Shown here: positions 11,185 to 22,737 of the stretch, in pieces | How the letters are laid out: the number at the start of each line of letters is the position of its first letter | Numbering within the stretch: the stretch's first letter is position 1 | Origin: Ustilaginoidea virens | Taxonomy: Eukaryota; Ascomycota; Sordariomycetes; Hypocreales; Clavicipitaceae | Direction: 5' to 3' | DNA length: 64,000 nucleotides | Assembly (NCBI RefSeq): GCF_000687475.1 | Contig: NC_057319.1 | Location: 3,400,001 to 3,464,000, forward strand | Made by a program: the position numbers and the translations under genes | Notes under the pieces: model-generated | Databases searched by the model: none | Told to the model about the DNA's origin: nothing | The model's input: the letters and a program-made list of their open reading frames with translations, nothing else

Positions 11185-11629
11185 TGGTGAAGATGGAAAC
11201 GAGCATAAAAATTGAGGATGGAGTGGCCATGGCAGTGGCAATGGAAAGAAGGGTGAAGATGAAAATCCAGCAGCAGACCAATCCTGCCATCCGTGATCCA
11301 TCGGTGACGGATCAACCCACCCCCGTTGACCCGGCGCTGTGAACGCTGTGGGCCTCCAAAAAGGCTTCATCGTCCCGATTCCCACATAAGCTTCCTGCTT
11401 CCTGCTTCCAGCTTCCAGCTTCCTCCTGCTTCCTGCTTCCTCCTGCTTCCCTGCAACGCCCCGCCCAAAAGAGGACAAGCCGTACAAACGAGTCAGGCCA
11501 GACTCGGCGACCGCCAAGGAATTCATCGTATTCTTTTCTTTTCCTTCTCCCTTGGCGGCGCTTGGCCCTCTTCAAGCTACCTATGTAGTTGGCTTCTCAG
11601 GTGCCAGCCACAACAACATCGAAAACGCT

Positions 11630-11676
11630 AAATCATGGCTAATCATAGCTAATCATGGCTAATCATGGCTAATCCT
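11630..11676. repeat. TAATCATGGC tandem repeat
   Basis: Five near-identical 10-base units (TAATCATGGC with single-base variants) in a row, in non-coding DNA. Confidence 0.8.
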
Positions 11677-11866
11677 GGACCCCCGCTGCGCGTGGCGTCG
11701 TGGCTGGCCGCAAGCAAGACACGTTCCCGCTCTTCACTCGCCCGCGGAGCCTACGTTCCCTTGAAGCAACCCTTGTGATTGGTTGGTTGGGGGGAGAAGG
11801 GGCGCCTGCATCGCAACAAGTCGCTCGCTGCCAAGAGGAGATAAAAGCAACCACTAATATATACCG

Positions 11867-11897
<31 letters not shown>

Positions 11898-12295
11898 GAA
11901 AGGAAAAAAAGTAAGAAAGTAAAAATGTAAGCAAATGAGAAAAAAGGAAAGAAAAAGAAAGGGCGGCGCGCGCACCCACCATCCCATTCCACGCTCAACG
12001 GTCAGATCAGGTCAGGTCAGGTCAGCCTTGGATATCGAATCCATCCTGATTCCGACGTCCGACTTCAAGATCGGATCCTCCATCCCGTACCAATGACATC
12101 ACAATCCGCGCGATGAATATCTCTCCTTCATCCCCCCCACCACACCCAAGCCACGCGGGTCGTGCATTCCTTCCCTCCCGATCGGCTGAAAACATCCCCA
12201 GGAACACTTCCCGATTGGCCGCTAGCAGGAGACGTGGTGCCAATCGACGCTTCGCTGCCCTACGCTCGACATGAGGCCTCTCGTCTCATCGTCAC

Positions 12296-12380
12296 TCACT
12301 CTCTCTCTCTCTCTCCCCTCCCTCTCCCTCTCCCTCTCCCTCTCCCTCTCCCTCTCCCTCTCCCTCTCCCTCTCCCTCTC
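12296..12380. repeat. CTCTCC microsatellite array
   Basis: CT repeats lead into about ten CTCTCC hexamers, all pyrimidine on the plus strand, located about 450 bases beyond the Argonaute stop codon. Confidence 0.85.
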
Positions 12381-12826
12381 CACACATACACTTCAAGCAA
12401 CACCGTGCGCCGGTAGAAAAAGGCATCCATCTGCCTGCAAAGGCCATCTATCCCGTGCGTCTTGCGTGTGTCATCCATCTTGCTTTTGCTCATTTCAACT
12501 CTCCTGTGATGTGATCTGACGTAACCTGACGTGACGTGACGTCTGGTCTTCACCTGGACGTTGCGCAACCACCAACCATGCCTACCTCCTACACATCACC
12601 TACATACCCGTCAGTCACATCAAATCACCAATTCGCATTGGAAATAGTGAGCCATTTATATCATGTCTTCTGATTCAGCTAATCTGGCCATCGTCAAACG
12701 ACACCAACTTGTAACCTCCGCCGCCAACACCCGCCAAACCGGTCGCTCCTTTTCGTTTTTTCTCTCGTCTCCCGAACCCCCAAGTCGTCACACGCTCTTT
12801 CCCAATCGTCCAAACTTGCCAAGCGC

Positions 12827-15800
12827 TCAAATGAACCACATCGTCCCGCGGAAAAACTCCCGCTGGCGCATCTCCCCTTCAGCAGGCGGTCTGTCGGCCT
12901 CGGGCTTTCCTCCCAGCACAAGCAGCGGCGGTGCATCTGTGCCTCGAAGCGCCCCTCCCATTGTGTGACCCTTTGCGATTTGGTCGCGTATCATTTCGTG
13001 GCCTTTGGCGCCAACACGGAATCCTTCGCTCGTCGCGATGTTCTCGTGCGCTCTTGCTCGCTGTCCTGCGAGGTGGGCGTAGTATACCGCCGGATGCAGC
13101 GACACGGGCGTCGTCGATCTCGCGTATGAGTAACACTGCTGATAAATCATTTTTTGCAAATCATTTACAGCCACCCCCATCTCGTCCAGGATGACGTGAT
13201 AGTGGACAGGCCGAGCTGTCCCTTGTATCGCGACGTGCGAACACAGGTAAAAGTCCCACATGAAAGGATGTGTGACCTCGCTTTCCACCAAAGTTCCCGG
13301 AAGCGCGTTGCCATTTTTGTCACCCCTCTGCGGGAAGAACCTGACGTGGTGCCGTTTGGTGGCAATGATGACTGTGAATTTTGGCAGTGCCGCCTTGGGT
13401 GCCTTCTCTCGAAGATAGTTTTTGATCTCTCGTACCTCCTGGTCTAAAACGTGAGCGAACTGACCTTCCGATACACCGTCGCGGAAGTAGATGATGTGCT
13501 TTGGGAAAGCATTTTCGTGTCCGGCCATCCAATACTTTGTCAACTGCCCCAACATGAAATGCACGTTGGAAGGGGTGAGCATGTCCACCCGGTAGCCGTT
13601 CGACTCTACCATGGCGGCGTACCGGTTCGCGTCTCGGTCCACCGCCATTGTCATGGCCGCTGTGGACGGTGCACTGCCCCCCACTGGCCCGTGGGAAATG
13701 TCAACCCCAATTATCATCGTCGGCCTGTCCTTGGGGAAGAACGTGGGCTGCGATTTCCATGGTGGCATTGTGCGTGAAGTGGCCCCTCCAAGCTTGGCAT
13801 TCACCTTCATGCACACGTTGGAGTGGTATTGACCATTGTTGTTTGCGACGGCACTGCCGTTCACAACTTGGGACAAGATACCGAATCGGCAGTCTGCCGA
13901 CTTCTTCAACCGCTCGTAGTGAGGGCTGTTCTTGTGCTGGACGACGACGAAAATCAGCTGAGTATATCCCCTTTGCTTGGAGATCTCCGAGTGAGCCCAA
14001 GCGATTGCTTGGGCAATGTCGTTCCTGATGTTGCCAGGCACGTTGAGAAGCAGCGCGTCAGACGGGCATTTGCCACCATGTCCCAGAAAGGCTTGACGGA
14101 ACGACTTGGCAAACGTTTGCAATTGGGGAAAGTTCACGGCATTGTCCATGACAATGAATGCCCAGTTCTGCAACGGGGCGACATTCTGCTTCCAAAACTT
14201 TTTCCCGCGCAGATCCCAGCGACCAGAGAACTTGGGATCCGCGTTTCCTTGCCCAAAATTCACCGAGGGTGGAGGCAGAATCCGAGCCTCAGTCTTTGTG
14301 AATCCTCTCTCAAACTCGACGCCGTACATTTTCAGGTACGGGTCCTCCGACAACTTCAAGTCCGCAACATTTTTTTCAATATCTGCTCGTCGTTGTTGCG
14401 GACGGGTGACTGCTATTTTGATCATTGCGGCGGTTTGGTCCGGGTTGAGTTTGAAAGAATACCTCTGCATGGGCTCAATGATTGCGAACTCCATCGGGAC
14501 GTAGCCTCCTTTCCCTGCATCAATCACAGGCAAGTTTGCAAACCTCAAGTTCGCCTTGTATTTGAGGCGGTAGTAGTCTGCCACGCTCGTTTGATTACCA
14601 TTGTAGTCGAAAGTAACCGTTTTTGCCGTGGCCCCATCTGGGCCGTATTTTTCGTGAAAAACAAAGTCCATGAGACTGTAGACCTTGTTGGTTTCAGGTC
14701 GATTGGGATGCTTCACGGTGAATTTCAATCTCCTCATCTTTCGCAAATGTTTGAAAGCGTCTGACGACTGCCATTTCCCGTCTCTGCCCTGGACGGGTCG
14801 AAGCACGTTGCTCACTGAGGTGGGATTGAGGCCTTTCCACCTTCGATCACACAGGCCCAGAAAATTGCAGACCAGCTGATCGATGGATTGAGGTCCAGTC
14901 CAAAACACAGTGTTGGTCACGTCTGCATTCAAGGCAAGACCAGTACCTCCAAAGTTGAGGTTCTGGCTCATCCGAATTGAAGCATACGTTCCCTTGTGGA
15001 CTTCAAGGACGTGGCCTTCGAGAAGGGGTCGGCCTCGTTCTGATGGGTTGTAAAAGTTCCTTTTGATGGCGATCAAACGTGATGATGACCACTGGCGTAG
15101 AAGATGGTCCATAAAGTTCATCGCCACTTGCACGCTGGTATTGAACTGAATCTTGCGATCCAGGTATCCTCTCAACGCAGCAATGTGCACTTCAGTTGTG
15201 GCTCGCAGCGTGACGAGAAAGCGTGCTGATTCTCGTACCGGAGCACCGGCTGGCTGCCTGTTTTCATCGAGGTTTACAGAGAACCGCAGTTCTCCTTTGT
15301 TCACCATACCTGGAGCCCAAGCCAATTTTCGACCGTCGAATAGCCATGAGTTATAGTTGTAATTCTGCAGCGCAGCTTTTGTCGCAGAATTTGTCCATAT
15401 CTTCTTCATCAGAGCAGATTTTGTCTCCGTGTCTGGGGATATGATGACCTGCGAACGTGGACGGTTAAATTTTCGTCTCCAACATGGATGGATAGTAAGG
15501 GGTTCTTTTTGCTCACATCGTACTGGTAAATCTTCTTGTTGAAATCAAACTTGGTCATACGATACTGGTTGACCTCGATTATTGCCTTGGAGCCTTCGCT
15601 GTTGAGCTTGTTTCCGCGCAGCGCGAAAACGTCCTTTTGTTCGTCCAAGACAAATGCATCTGGCGGAAGCTCCATTCGCGTGTTCTCAATCATCTTGTGT
15701 GTCGTCATTTTTGCAGGATCATACCCCGGTCCCGCTTTCCACCCAGAGGCACCAGGGCCAGAGGGAGCCGGTGTCCCAGGTCGGCTGCCTGGAGGCCCAG

Positions 15801-15861
15801 ACCCGGACTGGGATGTGCCCCGAACTGGCACCGGGGTGGGAGAGCGGCCTCTCTCCGACAT
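12827..15861 (-). CDS. Argonaute (QDE-2/SMS-2 family RNA-silencing slicer)
   Basis: Two exons, 15861-15517 and 15448-12827, joined across a 68-base intron, encode 988 residues. The N-terminus (about 1-50) is Arg/Pro/Ser/Gly-rich and probably disordered. The Argonaute N domain begins near TKFDFNKKIYQYDV. PAZ spans roughly residues 305-440 (ending in AIIEPMQRYSFKL), MID about 530-650 and PIWI about 660-960. All four slicer residues of the DEDH tetrad appear present: Asp about 698 in IIGVDIS, the Glu finger about 730 in MVESNGY, Asp about 771 in YFRDGVSEGQ and His about 905 in VYYAHLAG. It should bind small RNAs and cleave paired targets in quelling/RNAi or, if it is the SMS-2 paralogue, in meiotic silencing; the sequence alone does not separate the two. 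Four copies of a GACAGCCAGCTGT unit lie 380-500 bases upstream. Family call is secure. Confidence 0.95.
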
Positions 15862-16988
15862 TGTGGAGCTGGGGTAGAAAAGCCTAATTGCAATTATAGC
15901 TACATGTTAGCTTCTCCAAGGTGAAAATGCATTGAGATACACGAGGTCAAGTTAAGAGAACCTACAAGAAACAGTGCTCTCTGGAGAAATAATTGGCAAG
16001 TTCCAAAGCATGCTAGGAGCCCGCAAGTTGCCTTCCAGGACGTGTTCGTGTGAATACTGTTTGTTTGGACTTGGGGACGGGAATGAAGTGCGATGCAGTG
16101 TGTATGAATTCCAAAGAAAAAAAGAGAGAGGAAATGCAATGTGTTTGAATGGGAACAAAGAGGGAGGAAGAGGAACAGAAGGAAAGAGGTGCGTGCCTTA
16201 TATGAAATGGGCTGTTGGGGGTGGCAGGTGTCGTCGGAGTGACAGCCAGCTGTTGGATAAGATGTGTCGTCGGAGTGACAGCCAGCTGTTGGATAAGATG
16301 TGTCGTCAGTGACAGCCAGCTGTTGGATAGGATGTGTGACGCGTCAGTGACAGCCAGCTGTCAGTGTTGTCGTTTGTTCACGGCCCCGTGGCAACAAACG
16401 GAGATTGATGCCTTCTGAGCCGCTGTTATTCATCACGTACATAGCTTGAGACCGGCACCCGATAGATGATAGCCTTGGGGTCTGAATCGGAGCAGTCTAT
16501 ACTGCTCCTTGCCTCAGCAACGAGTGTGAGTGTCAAGTGCGTTCAAATCAGCAAGCCTCTTGAGATATATGCAAGGCAAGTGCCGTCATTGGCTTCGCTA
16601 CAGAAGACGCCCACTCAAGATACCTTGGGTGCATGTTTTGTATAGGCGCTGTCAAGCCAATGCCGGGACCCAAAGTCTTCTGTGGGAAAGAGAGTCACAC
16701 TCATAATAGTCTGCAATGATCCGGGACTTCAACGTTTCTGACGAGGAGGTGCAAGATGGCTACCATGGCAGCCTCCCATTCTCGAGGGCCTGGCCTAACT
16801 GAAAAACCTACCTACCTCCTAAGGTAGGTAGCTAGATACACTAGGCACAGCATGTATCTCTCGTCGTGCCTTTCCAAACTGTCTACCAAAACGCCTTGCG
16901 AAATGCGTCAACAGAACCTGCAACCTATCCCAATCTGTCTTTCATATATAAGGTACGTGTACATGTTGCCCAGTTCGTCAGTTCCTTG
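15862..16988. other. spacer: Argonaute promoter and RNA14 3' region
   Basis: About 1.1 kb with no gene. It contains the GACAGCCAGCTGT repeat array (16228-16362) with an internal TGACGCGTCA palindrome (16337-16346), and an imperfect palindrome of the ACCTACCTCC/GGTAGGT type at 16807-16832. Confidence 0.6.
16228..16362. repeat. four-copy GACAGCCAGCTGT tandem repeat upstream of Argonaute
   Basis: GACAGCCAGCTGT starts at 16241, 16277, 16311 and 16349, giving spacings of 36, 34 and 38 bases. The units share longer flanks (GTCGTCGGAGT before, TGGATAAGAT after). Each unit contains the E-box-like palindrome CAGCTG. The array lies 380-500 bases upstream of the Argonaute start codon. Confidence 0.85.
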
Positions 16989-18332
16989 CTAGAATCGAAA
17001 ACCTCCATATTGTCCCGAAGGCGGCTGCCAAATGGGGGCTGCACCGGTGCCGTCCGGTGCCGCATAAGGATGTGCAGCGTAGCCAACGAGATTCTCCGTC
17101 CGCAACGGCGATGCCATTCTGTATCCAGTAGCTGCAGCTGCAACAACACGTCCATATGGGCTCATGGGTCGAGCGCCAAAGTCACCAGCAGTTTGCCTGC
17201 CCTGGGTTGGAGCAGTGAAAAGATACTGGCCTCCAGTTTTTGCTTTCCAAGACGCATAATCGGGCAGTGGAGTGTCCCGCAGTAGCGTGACCATGGCGGG
17301 TGGAAGCAATCTCTGCGCATCGTACGTGTTGGCCGGAGGCAAGATGCCGAGCAGAAAAGTAATGTCTCGGTGAAGAGCAGAAGTCTGGTTTCGGCGTTGC
17401 TGGTCGAGGCGTCGTCCAGCGGCGCCCTTTAGAGGAGAGACGCCCCTTGCGAGCCTCTTTGGAGGATTGAGCTCCTCGTCATCAGCTCCGAATGGGCGTT
17501 TGGGCGAAGCCGTGGCTCGGACGTATTGTGGCCTCGGACTTTGCTCTGGCCTGACCGGTGGGATGCTCTCCCGCGCCGGCATCGGATGTTCAATGGGAGG
17601 AGCAGCCAGTTGTTTTGGTCGCATCTGCACAGCCTTGGATATAATGATGGGAGCCGCGACAGGGTCAAAGCTTTCGGACGAGTAGCGGCAAGTAAAGGAC
17701 TTCAGCTTGGGATCATCTGGGAACAGCTCCGCCATGCGAGCTTCGAGCTTCAAAATCTGCGACAGCTCTCCGTACTGAGATTCGTACTTGTGGAAATATG
17801 CGTATAACGGCCGGGCCTTGGCCAGCGTTTCCGGCTTAGAAGTAAGACGGTTGACGCATGTTTCAAACACAACACGGGCGTCTGCGAATGGGTTGTCAGA
17901 CAATCAGATACTCTGGGCTTCAACGTCGGGCGGGTGCATCATGTACAGGACTGGGGGAACTTACTGGTGGTATCGTCCTTGGAATGCAGATACTTCAAAT
18001 ACTCTATCATGAAGTTCTCATCGTTCGGAAACAATCTTGCTCCGCGTTCGAGAATCTTGGCGCCTACTGCATCTTTATACACGACGGATTCCAGCAACGC
18101 CACGGCAACATAGACGTCGCTGGTCAGGCGACCTTTTTGACGGGCATCAGTGAATACTTTCCGCAAGCCACCTTCGGTCTGGCTGCCTTTGCCCTGGATG
18201 CGACGCATGGCGCGAGCCATGGCAATCCAGACGTAGGAAATGGTCTTTGATAGAAGCTGCGTTTCAGCAGCATACGCTTGCTGAATAGCCGCGATCCGTT
18301 CTTCCGTGGGTGACTTTCTGGTTGGCTTTTCT

Positions 18333-18364
<32 letters not shown>

Positions 18365-20185
18365 AAACGGTTCGATGGATTCCTGGACGTCAGATCCCTG
18401 CGCCGCCGCTTGCTTGAGAGTGTTGACCTCCAGCTTCTCCCGCTCCTTGACCTTGTCCCCCATTTTGTAAAGAGTGCCCAAAACAACATCGTAAGGCTTG
18501 CGCACTGCCTTGGCATATTCTGGCTTGCCCGACTCCTTTTCCGGATAGTTTGCTTCGATATGATCGGCATGCTTGAAAGCTAGCAATACACTCTCGGGGT
18601 TTGCGCTGATGCCCTGAAGAAGCATCTCCGTGCCCAGCGGCTTGTCGTTTTCTCTGACATCGTTTTCCAAGCACCATGCGGCGGCATCCACCCATACCTC
18701 GGGCCAAAATCGGAGCGACATCAAGGCCTGCTTGTAGCAATACAAAACTCGCTGTTTATACGCCTTCGGTTCGTCGTCTTTGAGAACTAGCGGATCTTCT
18801 TTCTCCCAAGCAATCCATTTTTTCCACAATTCCACTTGGGCATGGAACCCGTCATGTCCGTCGAAACCCGGGGCAGGTGGTAATCGGGGCAGATTGGTCC
18901 TCCTCAGATTGCGCGCAATGTTATCTAGTGCAATATTGGCGCTTTTAGCGGACATGTATCCAGGAGATCTGTCCTGGATGAACTTGCGACCCTGTGTATA
19001 TCTGGTCAGGACCAAACAGAAAACGCATGACGCCGCCCGTTGCACATGCCAACAAATGGCACCAAGCTTACCGTGACTTTGTTTAGGCCCATCTCGAACT
19101 GATCATAGTCCTTCCACAAACTGTTGACTGATGACATGGGGACCGCGATGGCCCGGTGATACGCTTTTCGAAGCTGGTCCATCTTTTGCTGGTCTTGCCA
19201 TCCTGTACCACCCACTTGGCCTGGGCCGTTTCTAACAAACTGAACGTAATCTTGCCATATATTTCCCGACTCACGATCGCATCCAATGTTGTCAATGACG
19301 AACTCGTAAGACTGCGTTACAGTACGTCGAGCTTGTCCAGTTGGGTCATTTGTCAAGTCATTGCGCCGTCGGATGTAGTTGAGATACAGAGTCCAGAGAC
19401 TGACGTTCGGCACGGTCATGAGACATCTTCCGAAGAGTTGCTCCGCGTCCACGAAGTTGTCGAGATTGAGCTCCATTTCGATCCATTCAACCCAAATGTC
19501 GGCCTGGTGCGTTAAGGAAAGTGTTGGTTAGTCCCCTTCAAAGATTGCTGGTGGCGTAGGGAACGATTGGACTTACTGCCTGAGGAAAAACCTCCAAGAA
19601 ACGGTTATACAGCCTGCGAAGGTCATCCAATCTGCTACGTCGTTTATGATTGGCCATCAGGTTGAGCCAAGCGTCCATGTCTCCACGAGGATCTTCCTGA
19701 ATACGTGCTTCCAGGAGGGCTACAGGATCAACGCCGGCCATGACAGGAGGCGCGCGAGGCAACGCATCGGCCACGGGGAGGGATGTATTGCCGTTGGTGA
19801 CTGAGCTGGTGTGTGCAATGCTTTGGTTCCGTACTTGCGGAGGTTGCTGGTGGCTGTCGTCATCTTCCTCCTCATCGTCAGACACTTCAACCAAAAAGCC
19901 TCCGGACATTTTGGGTTTGGCGGCCGGGCGTTGAGACGGAGTGCCTGATGCTGATGTGTCGGGTATATTGAGGTCGTTGGCGAAGCCAACTGTTTCTGGA
20001 TCATATTCGCATGCGTCGTCCTGATCCTCGTCATTTTCCTCAAGTTCGTCGACTCTCTCACTTTCGGTATCGGTCATCTCTGCAGGTGCTTGCGCATTTT
20101 CATCGGGCCCTAAACTAGGCGGCGCGAGAGGGTCATACTCGCCAGCGGATCCCACGCCCTCCCAAGTAGAATTTCCCGCAGCCAT
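16989..20185 (-). CDS. RNA14: Rna14/CstF-77-type mRNA 3'-end processing protein
   Basis: Four exons, 20185-19577, 19503-19072, 18991-17965 and 17881-16989, give 986 residues with introns of 73, 80 and 83 bases. An acidic N-terminus with poly-Asp/Glu stretches precedes the HAT (half-a-TPR) repeat array, which starts near DPVALLEARIQEDPRGDMDA and runs to about residue 750. Diagnostic passages include GRKFIQDRSPGYMSAKSANI and NARVVFETCVNRL. An internal Asp run and a Pro-rich C-terminus follow; the C-terminal part, where the Rna15-binding monkeytail sits in this family, is present. Rna14 scaffolds cleavage factor IA, holding Rna15 (binds the A-rich element) for cleavage and polyadenylation of pre-mRNA in the nucleus. 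An in-frame extension upstream of 20185 lacks similarity, so MAAGNSTWEGV was taken as the start. It shares a 1.4 kb divergent promoter with ASF1. Confidence 0.93.
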
Positions 20186-21615
20186 TTGCGCAACGCTCAA
20201 AGACCTTATCAACAGTGGTGGCCAGAGAATGGAACAAGGGTTTTGGAGCTTCGGGCAGACTGATTCAAGGCAGAACTTCAGGTGAATGATGCTGGCCGTA
20301 GCGTAAAAGCCGAGGATGCGATCGCCTGGTTGATTTTTTTTTGCCGATTTCCCTGGTCTTCTATCTGGCCTGGATAGAAGAGTCCCGAAGCAAACTAACT
20401 GGGCGACGGAACGGTGGGGGAAAGCATGCGGGTTAACAGCCCGGGCCGCCCAAGACCAACTTGGAGAAATCGGCCACACAGGGCTCTCCAAGGCTGACGA
20501 CGTGTGGGGGGGAGGGGGGGGGGTTTTTGGCTCAAAGAAAGAAAGAAAGGCCAGGGGACTTTTCTCGGAGAAGAAGACGCAGAGCGGCAAAGATGTACTT
20601 GCAGTCTGCGACGACAATCGTGGAGTTGGGCCCGCGCTGGATGTCGAAAGAGGAAGCTCCCAGCCAGCTGCCAGGTTTGGGTTGGGGGACTGAAGTGGTG
20701 ATTTTTGCAGCAAAGCTCGTTCGCGCGCCCGAGTCGCAGGAGGCTGGGGCAGAAAACAAGATTAGGTTAGACTGGGCGGTGAGGCAGGCTGTGGACAAAG
20801 CGGAAAGCCGCTCCCCTACGGCGTGCGGGCACCTGGATTAGGTACCTACCGCCAAAGTACCTACCTCCTACCTTAGGTACCTAAGCTTTAGGTGCCTAGT
20901 AGGAGGTTTACATACCTACCTAGGTAGGTAGGTGGTTTAGGTCTTGTACAGCTGGTATCGATTGGTACGATGGGTACGCCCAAGGCCCAGCACGGACGGG
21001 ACCCCGTAATCAATCAAACTTTCTTGCCAGCCGAAGTGAAATCTCAGGTCAGACAAGACAAGACGAAACATGAAGCAAGGCAAAGACTAGGTAGTTGGGC
21101 AGGGCAGTGACTCTCAACGCGCCAACGGCCACGAAGCGCGTCCCGCCATCCCGCGTCCCTCCATCTTCCCTGCATCCTCCCTCAAACCTCCCGGGCCATC
21201 CTGAGCCTGAGCCTGAGCCTGAGCCAAAGCGTACTCCAATTTTTTCCGATTTCTTTACTCAATAGGCTTTGTGCTGCCAGGGAAAAAAAAAGAAAAGAAA
21301 GGGAAAAAAAAAAAAAAAAAAAAAAAACAAGTCGTTTGCTTCCCAAACTTGGGACGCTCCTCCCTTTTGCCAAATAAAGCCTGCAACCGCCACTTTTACA
21401 GTAGTCACCTCTCGCCGCCGTTTCCCTCCCCCCTGTTCTTCTTGTCTTCCGCTGGTCTCGCATCCACCTTGTTGCAAAAGAAACAAACAGAACAAGGCGC
21501 GCAGCGCAATTCAACTCGGCTACATTTTCGTTTCCGACCCGAAGCGCTCCCTTATTTCGATACGGAACCAGCAGAAATTTTCCTGCCGGTCAAAAAACAC
21601 CCAACGCAAATCGCC
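20186..21615. promoter_or_regulatory. divergent promoter region between RNA14 and ASF1
   Basis: Carries a dense block of AGGTACCT/CTACCTAGG motifs at 20838-20940, a GCCTGA repeat near 21202-21224, and an A run (about 21306-21327) about 290 bases before the ASF1 ATG. No coding potential is seen apart from the spurious upstream extension of RNA14. Confidence 0.6.
20838..20940. repeat. cluster of AGGTACCT / CTACCTAGGTAG palindromic motifs
   Basis: Two exact AGGTACCT copies (20840-20847 and 20875-20882), several one-base variants, and TACCTACCTAGGTAGGTA (a near-perfect self-complementary stretch) are packed into about 100 bases. Confidence 0.8.
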
Positions 21616-22737
21616 ATGTCTGTCGTGTCTCTCCTGGGCGTTACGGTTGTGAATAACCCCGCCAAGTTCACCGACAAGTATGAATTCGAGATCACGTTTG
21701 AATGTCTGGAACCTTTGGAAAAGGGTACGAAACCGGCTCGCACCGTGAGCCGGCTGTCTTGTCGATTGCCACACCAAACAAGCTGACTGGTTATATCAAC
21801 AGATCTGGAATGGAAGCTTACCTACGTTGGGTCGGCTACGTCGTGAGTCTTTGTTTTCTTCTGCGCTGTGCCAACCCTGCTTGAGCAAGGGCCGCGGGGG
21901 GGGGGCGGAAAGCAGCGACCAGCTAACAAAGGGACAAGGGATCAATATGACCAAGAGCTTGATTCTCTACTCGTCGGACCGGTCCCCGTTGGTGTGAACA
22001 AGTTTATATTCGAGGCCGACTCGCCCAACACCTCGCGCATTCCCGACGGAGAAATCTTGGGAGTTACCGTGATTCTCCTCACTTGCACGTATGACGGTCG
22101 TGAGTTTGTTCGCGTTGGCTACTACGTCAACAACGAGTATGACTCGGAGGAGCTCAATGCTGAGCCGCCGTCAAAACCAATTGTTGAGCGGGTGCGACGC
22201 AACATCTTATCCGAGAAGCCCCGCGTCACCCGCTTTGCCATCAAATGGTGTGTTTCCTCCGCCCCACCTCCCGTGAGTTGGAAGCTACTTACTGACACTC
22301 TTGATAGGGATTCTGAGGCATCTGCTCCCCCAGAATTTCCTCCCGAACAACCCGAGGCCGATCTGGTCGCGGATGGTGAAGAATACGGAGCCGAAGAAGC
22401 AGAAGAGGAAGCGGAGGAAGAAACTGTCGCCGAAGCCTCCGACAAGTCCAATGGTCAAACTGGCGAAGATGCCGAGATGGCCGGTGTAGAGCATGAAGCG
22501 CAAAACGAGAACGAGAACGAGAACGAGAACGGCCATGAAGAGGACGAAATGTCGGAGGACGGAAGTGTCGACATTGAGGGAGAGAGCGAGGACGAACTCG
22601 AGGAAGAGCTCGAAGAGGAGGGAGGCCAAGGCCAAGCCGGCGAAGAGGAAGCCGGCGAAGAGGATGTCATGGAGGTTGATCAAGGCGACAAGCAGACGAG
22701 CGCCTCGGTTTCCAAGCCGGTCGCTGCTGCATCTTGA
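21616..22737 (+). CDS. ASF1: histone H3-H4 chaperone Asf1
   Basis: Four exons, 21616-21724, 21803-21842, 21939-22247 and 22308-22737, encode 295 residues. The first 155 residues are the immunoglobulin-like Asf1 core: [88 protein letters not shown] and a closing [12 protein letters not shown]. The remainder is a very acidic tail of Glu/Asp with ENENENEN and EELEEE runs, as in yeast Asf1. Asf1 carries newly made H3-H4 to CAF-1 and HIR for nucleosome assembly and supports H3K56 acetylation. The 40-base second exon is supported by phase (1 then 2) and by the conserved WKLTYVGSA. The gene is divergent from RNA14. Confidence 0.96.

Larger units (their letters stand above)
8937..12826. other. 3.9 kb non-coding region 5' of the Gln-rich gene
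   Basis: No gene could be supported on either strand; the open frames are short, low in complexity and lack family motifs. It holds a GTAGCTGTAGCG-type repeat (about 9534-9612), a CAGC repeat (10016-10040), three AGGTACCT palindromes (10269-10296), TACTCCGTA (10119-10127), a TGCCCATTG repeat (10401-10442), a G23 run (11162-11184), a CTTCCTG repeat (11390-11450), a TAATCATGGC repeat (11630-11675), an A run (about 11867-11893) and a CTCTCC array (12310-12380). Its length suggests a long promoter or leader for the minus-strand gene ending at 7241, or an unrecognised non-coding transcript. Confidence 0.5.

Noticed and set aside
13823..14764. Plus-strand open frame of 313 codons across Argonaute
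   Set aside because: Antisense shadow; the minus strand carries conserved PAZ/MID/PIWI sequence in one frame.
16228..16362. CRISPR-like spaced repeats
   Set aside because: Nuclear fungal DNA, only four units, and the intervals are themselves repeats rather than unique spacers.
20186..20713. In-frame upstream extension of RNA14
   Set aside because: Low-complexity Ser/Pro sequence; family similarity starts only after MAAGNSTWEG, and the extension contains promoter-like DNA.
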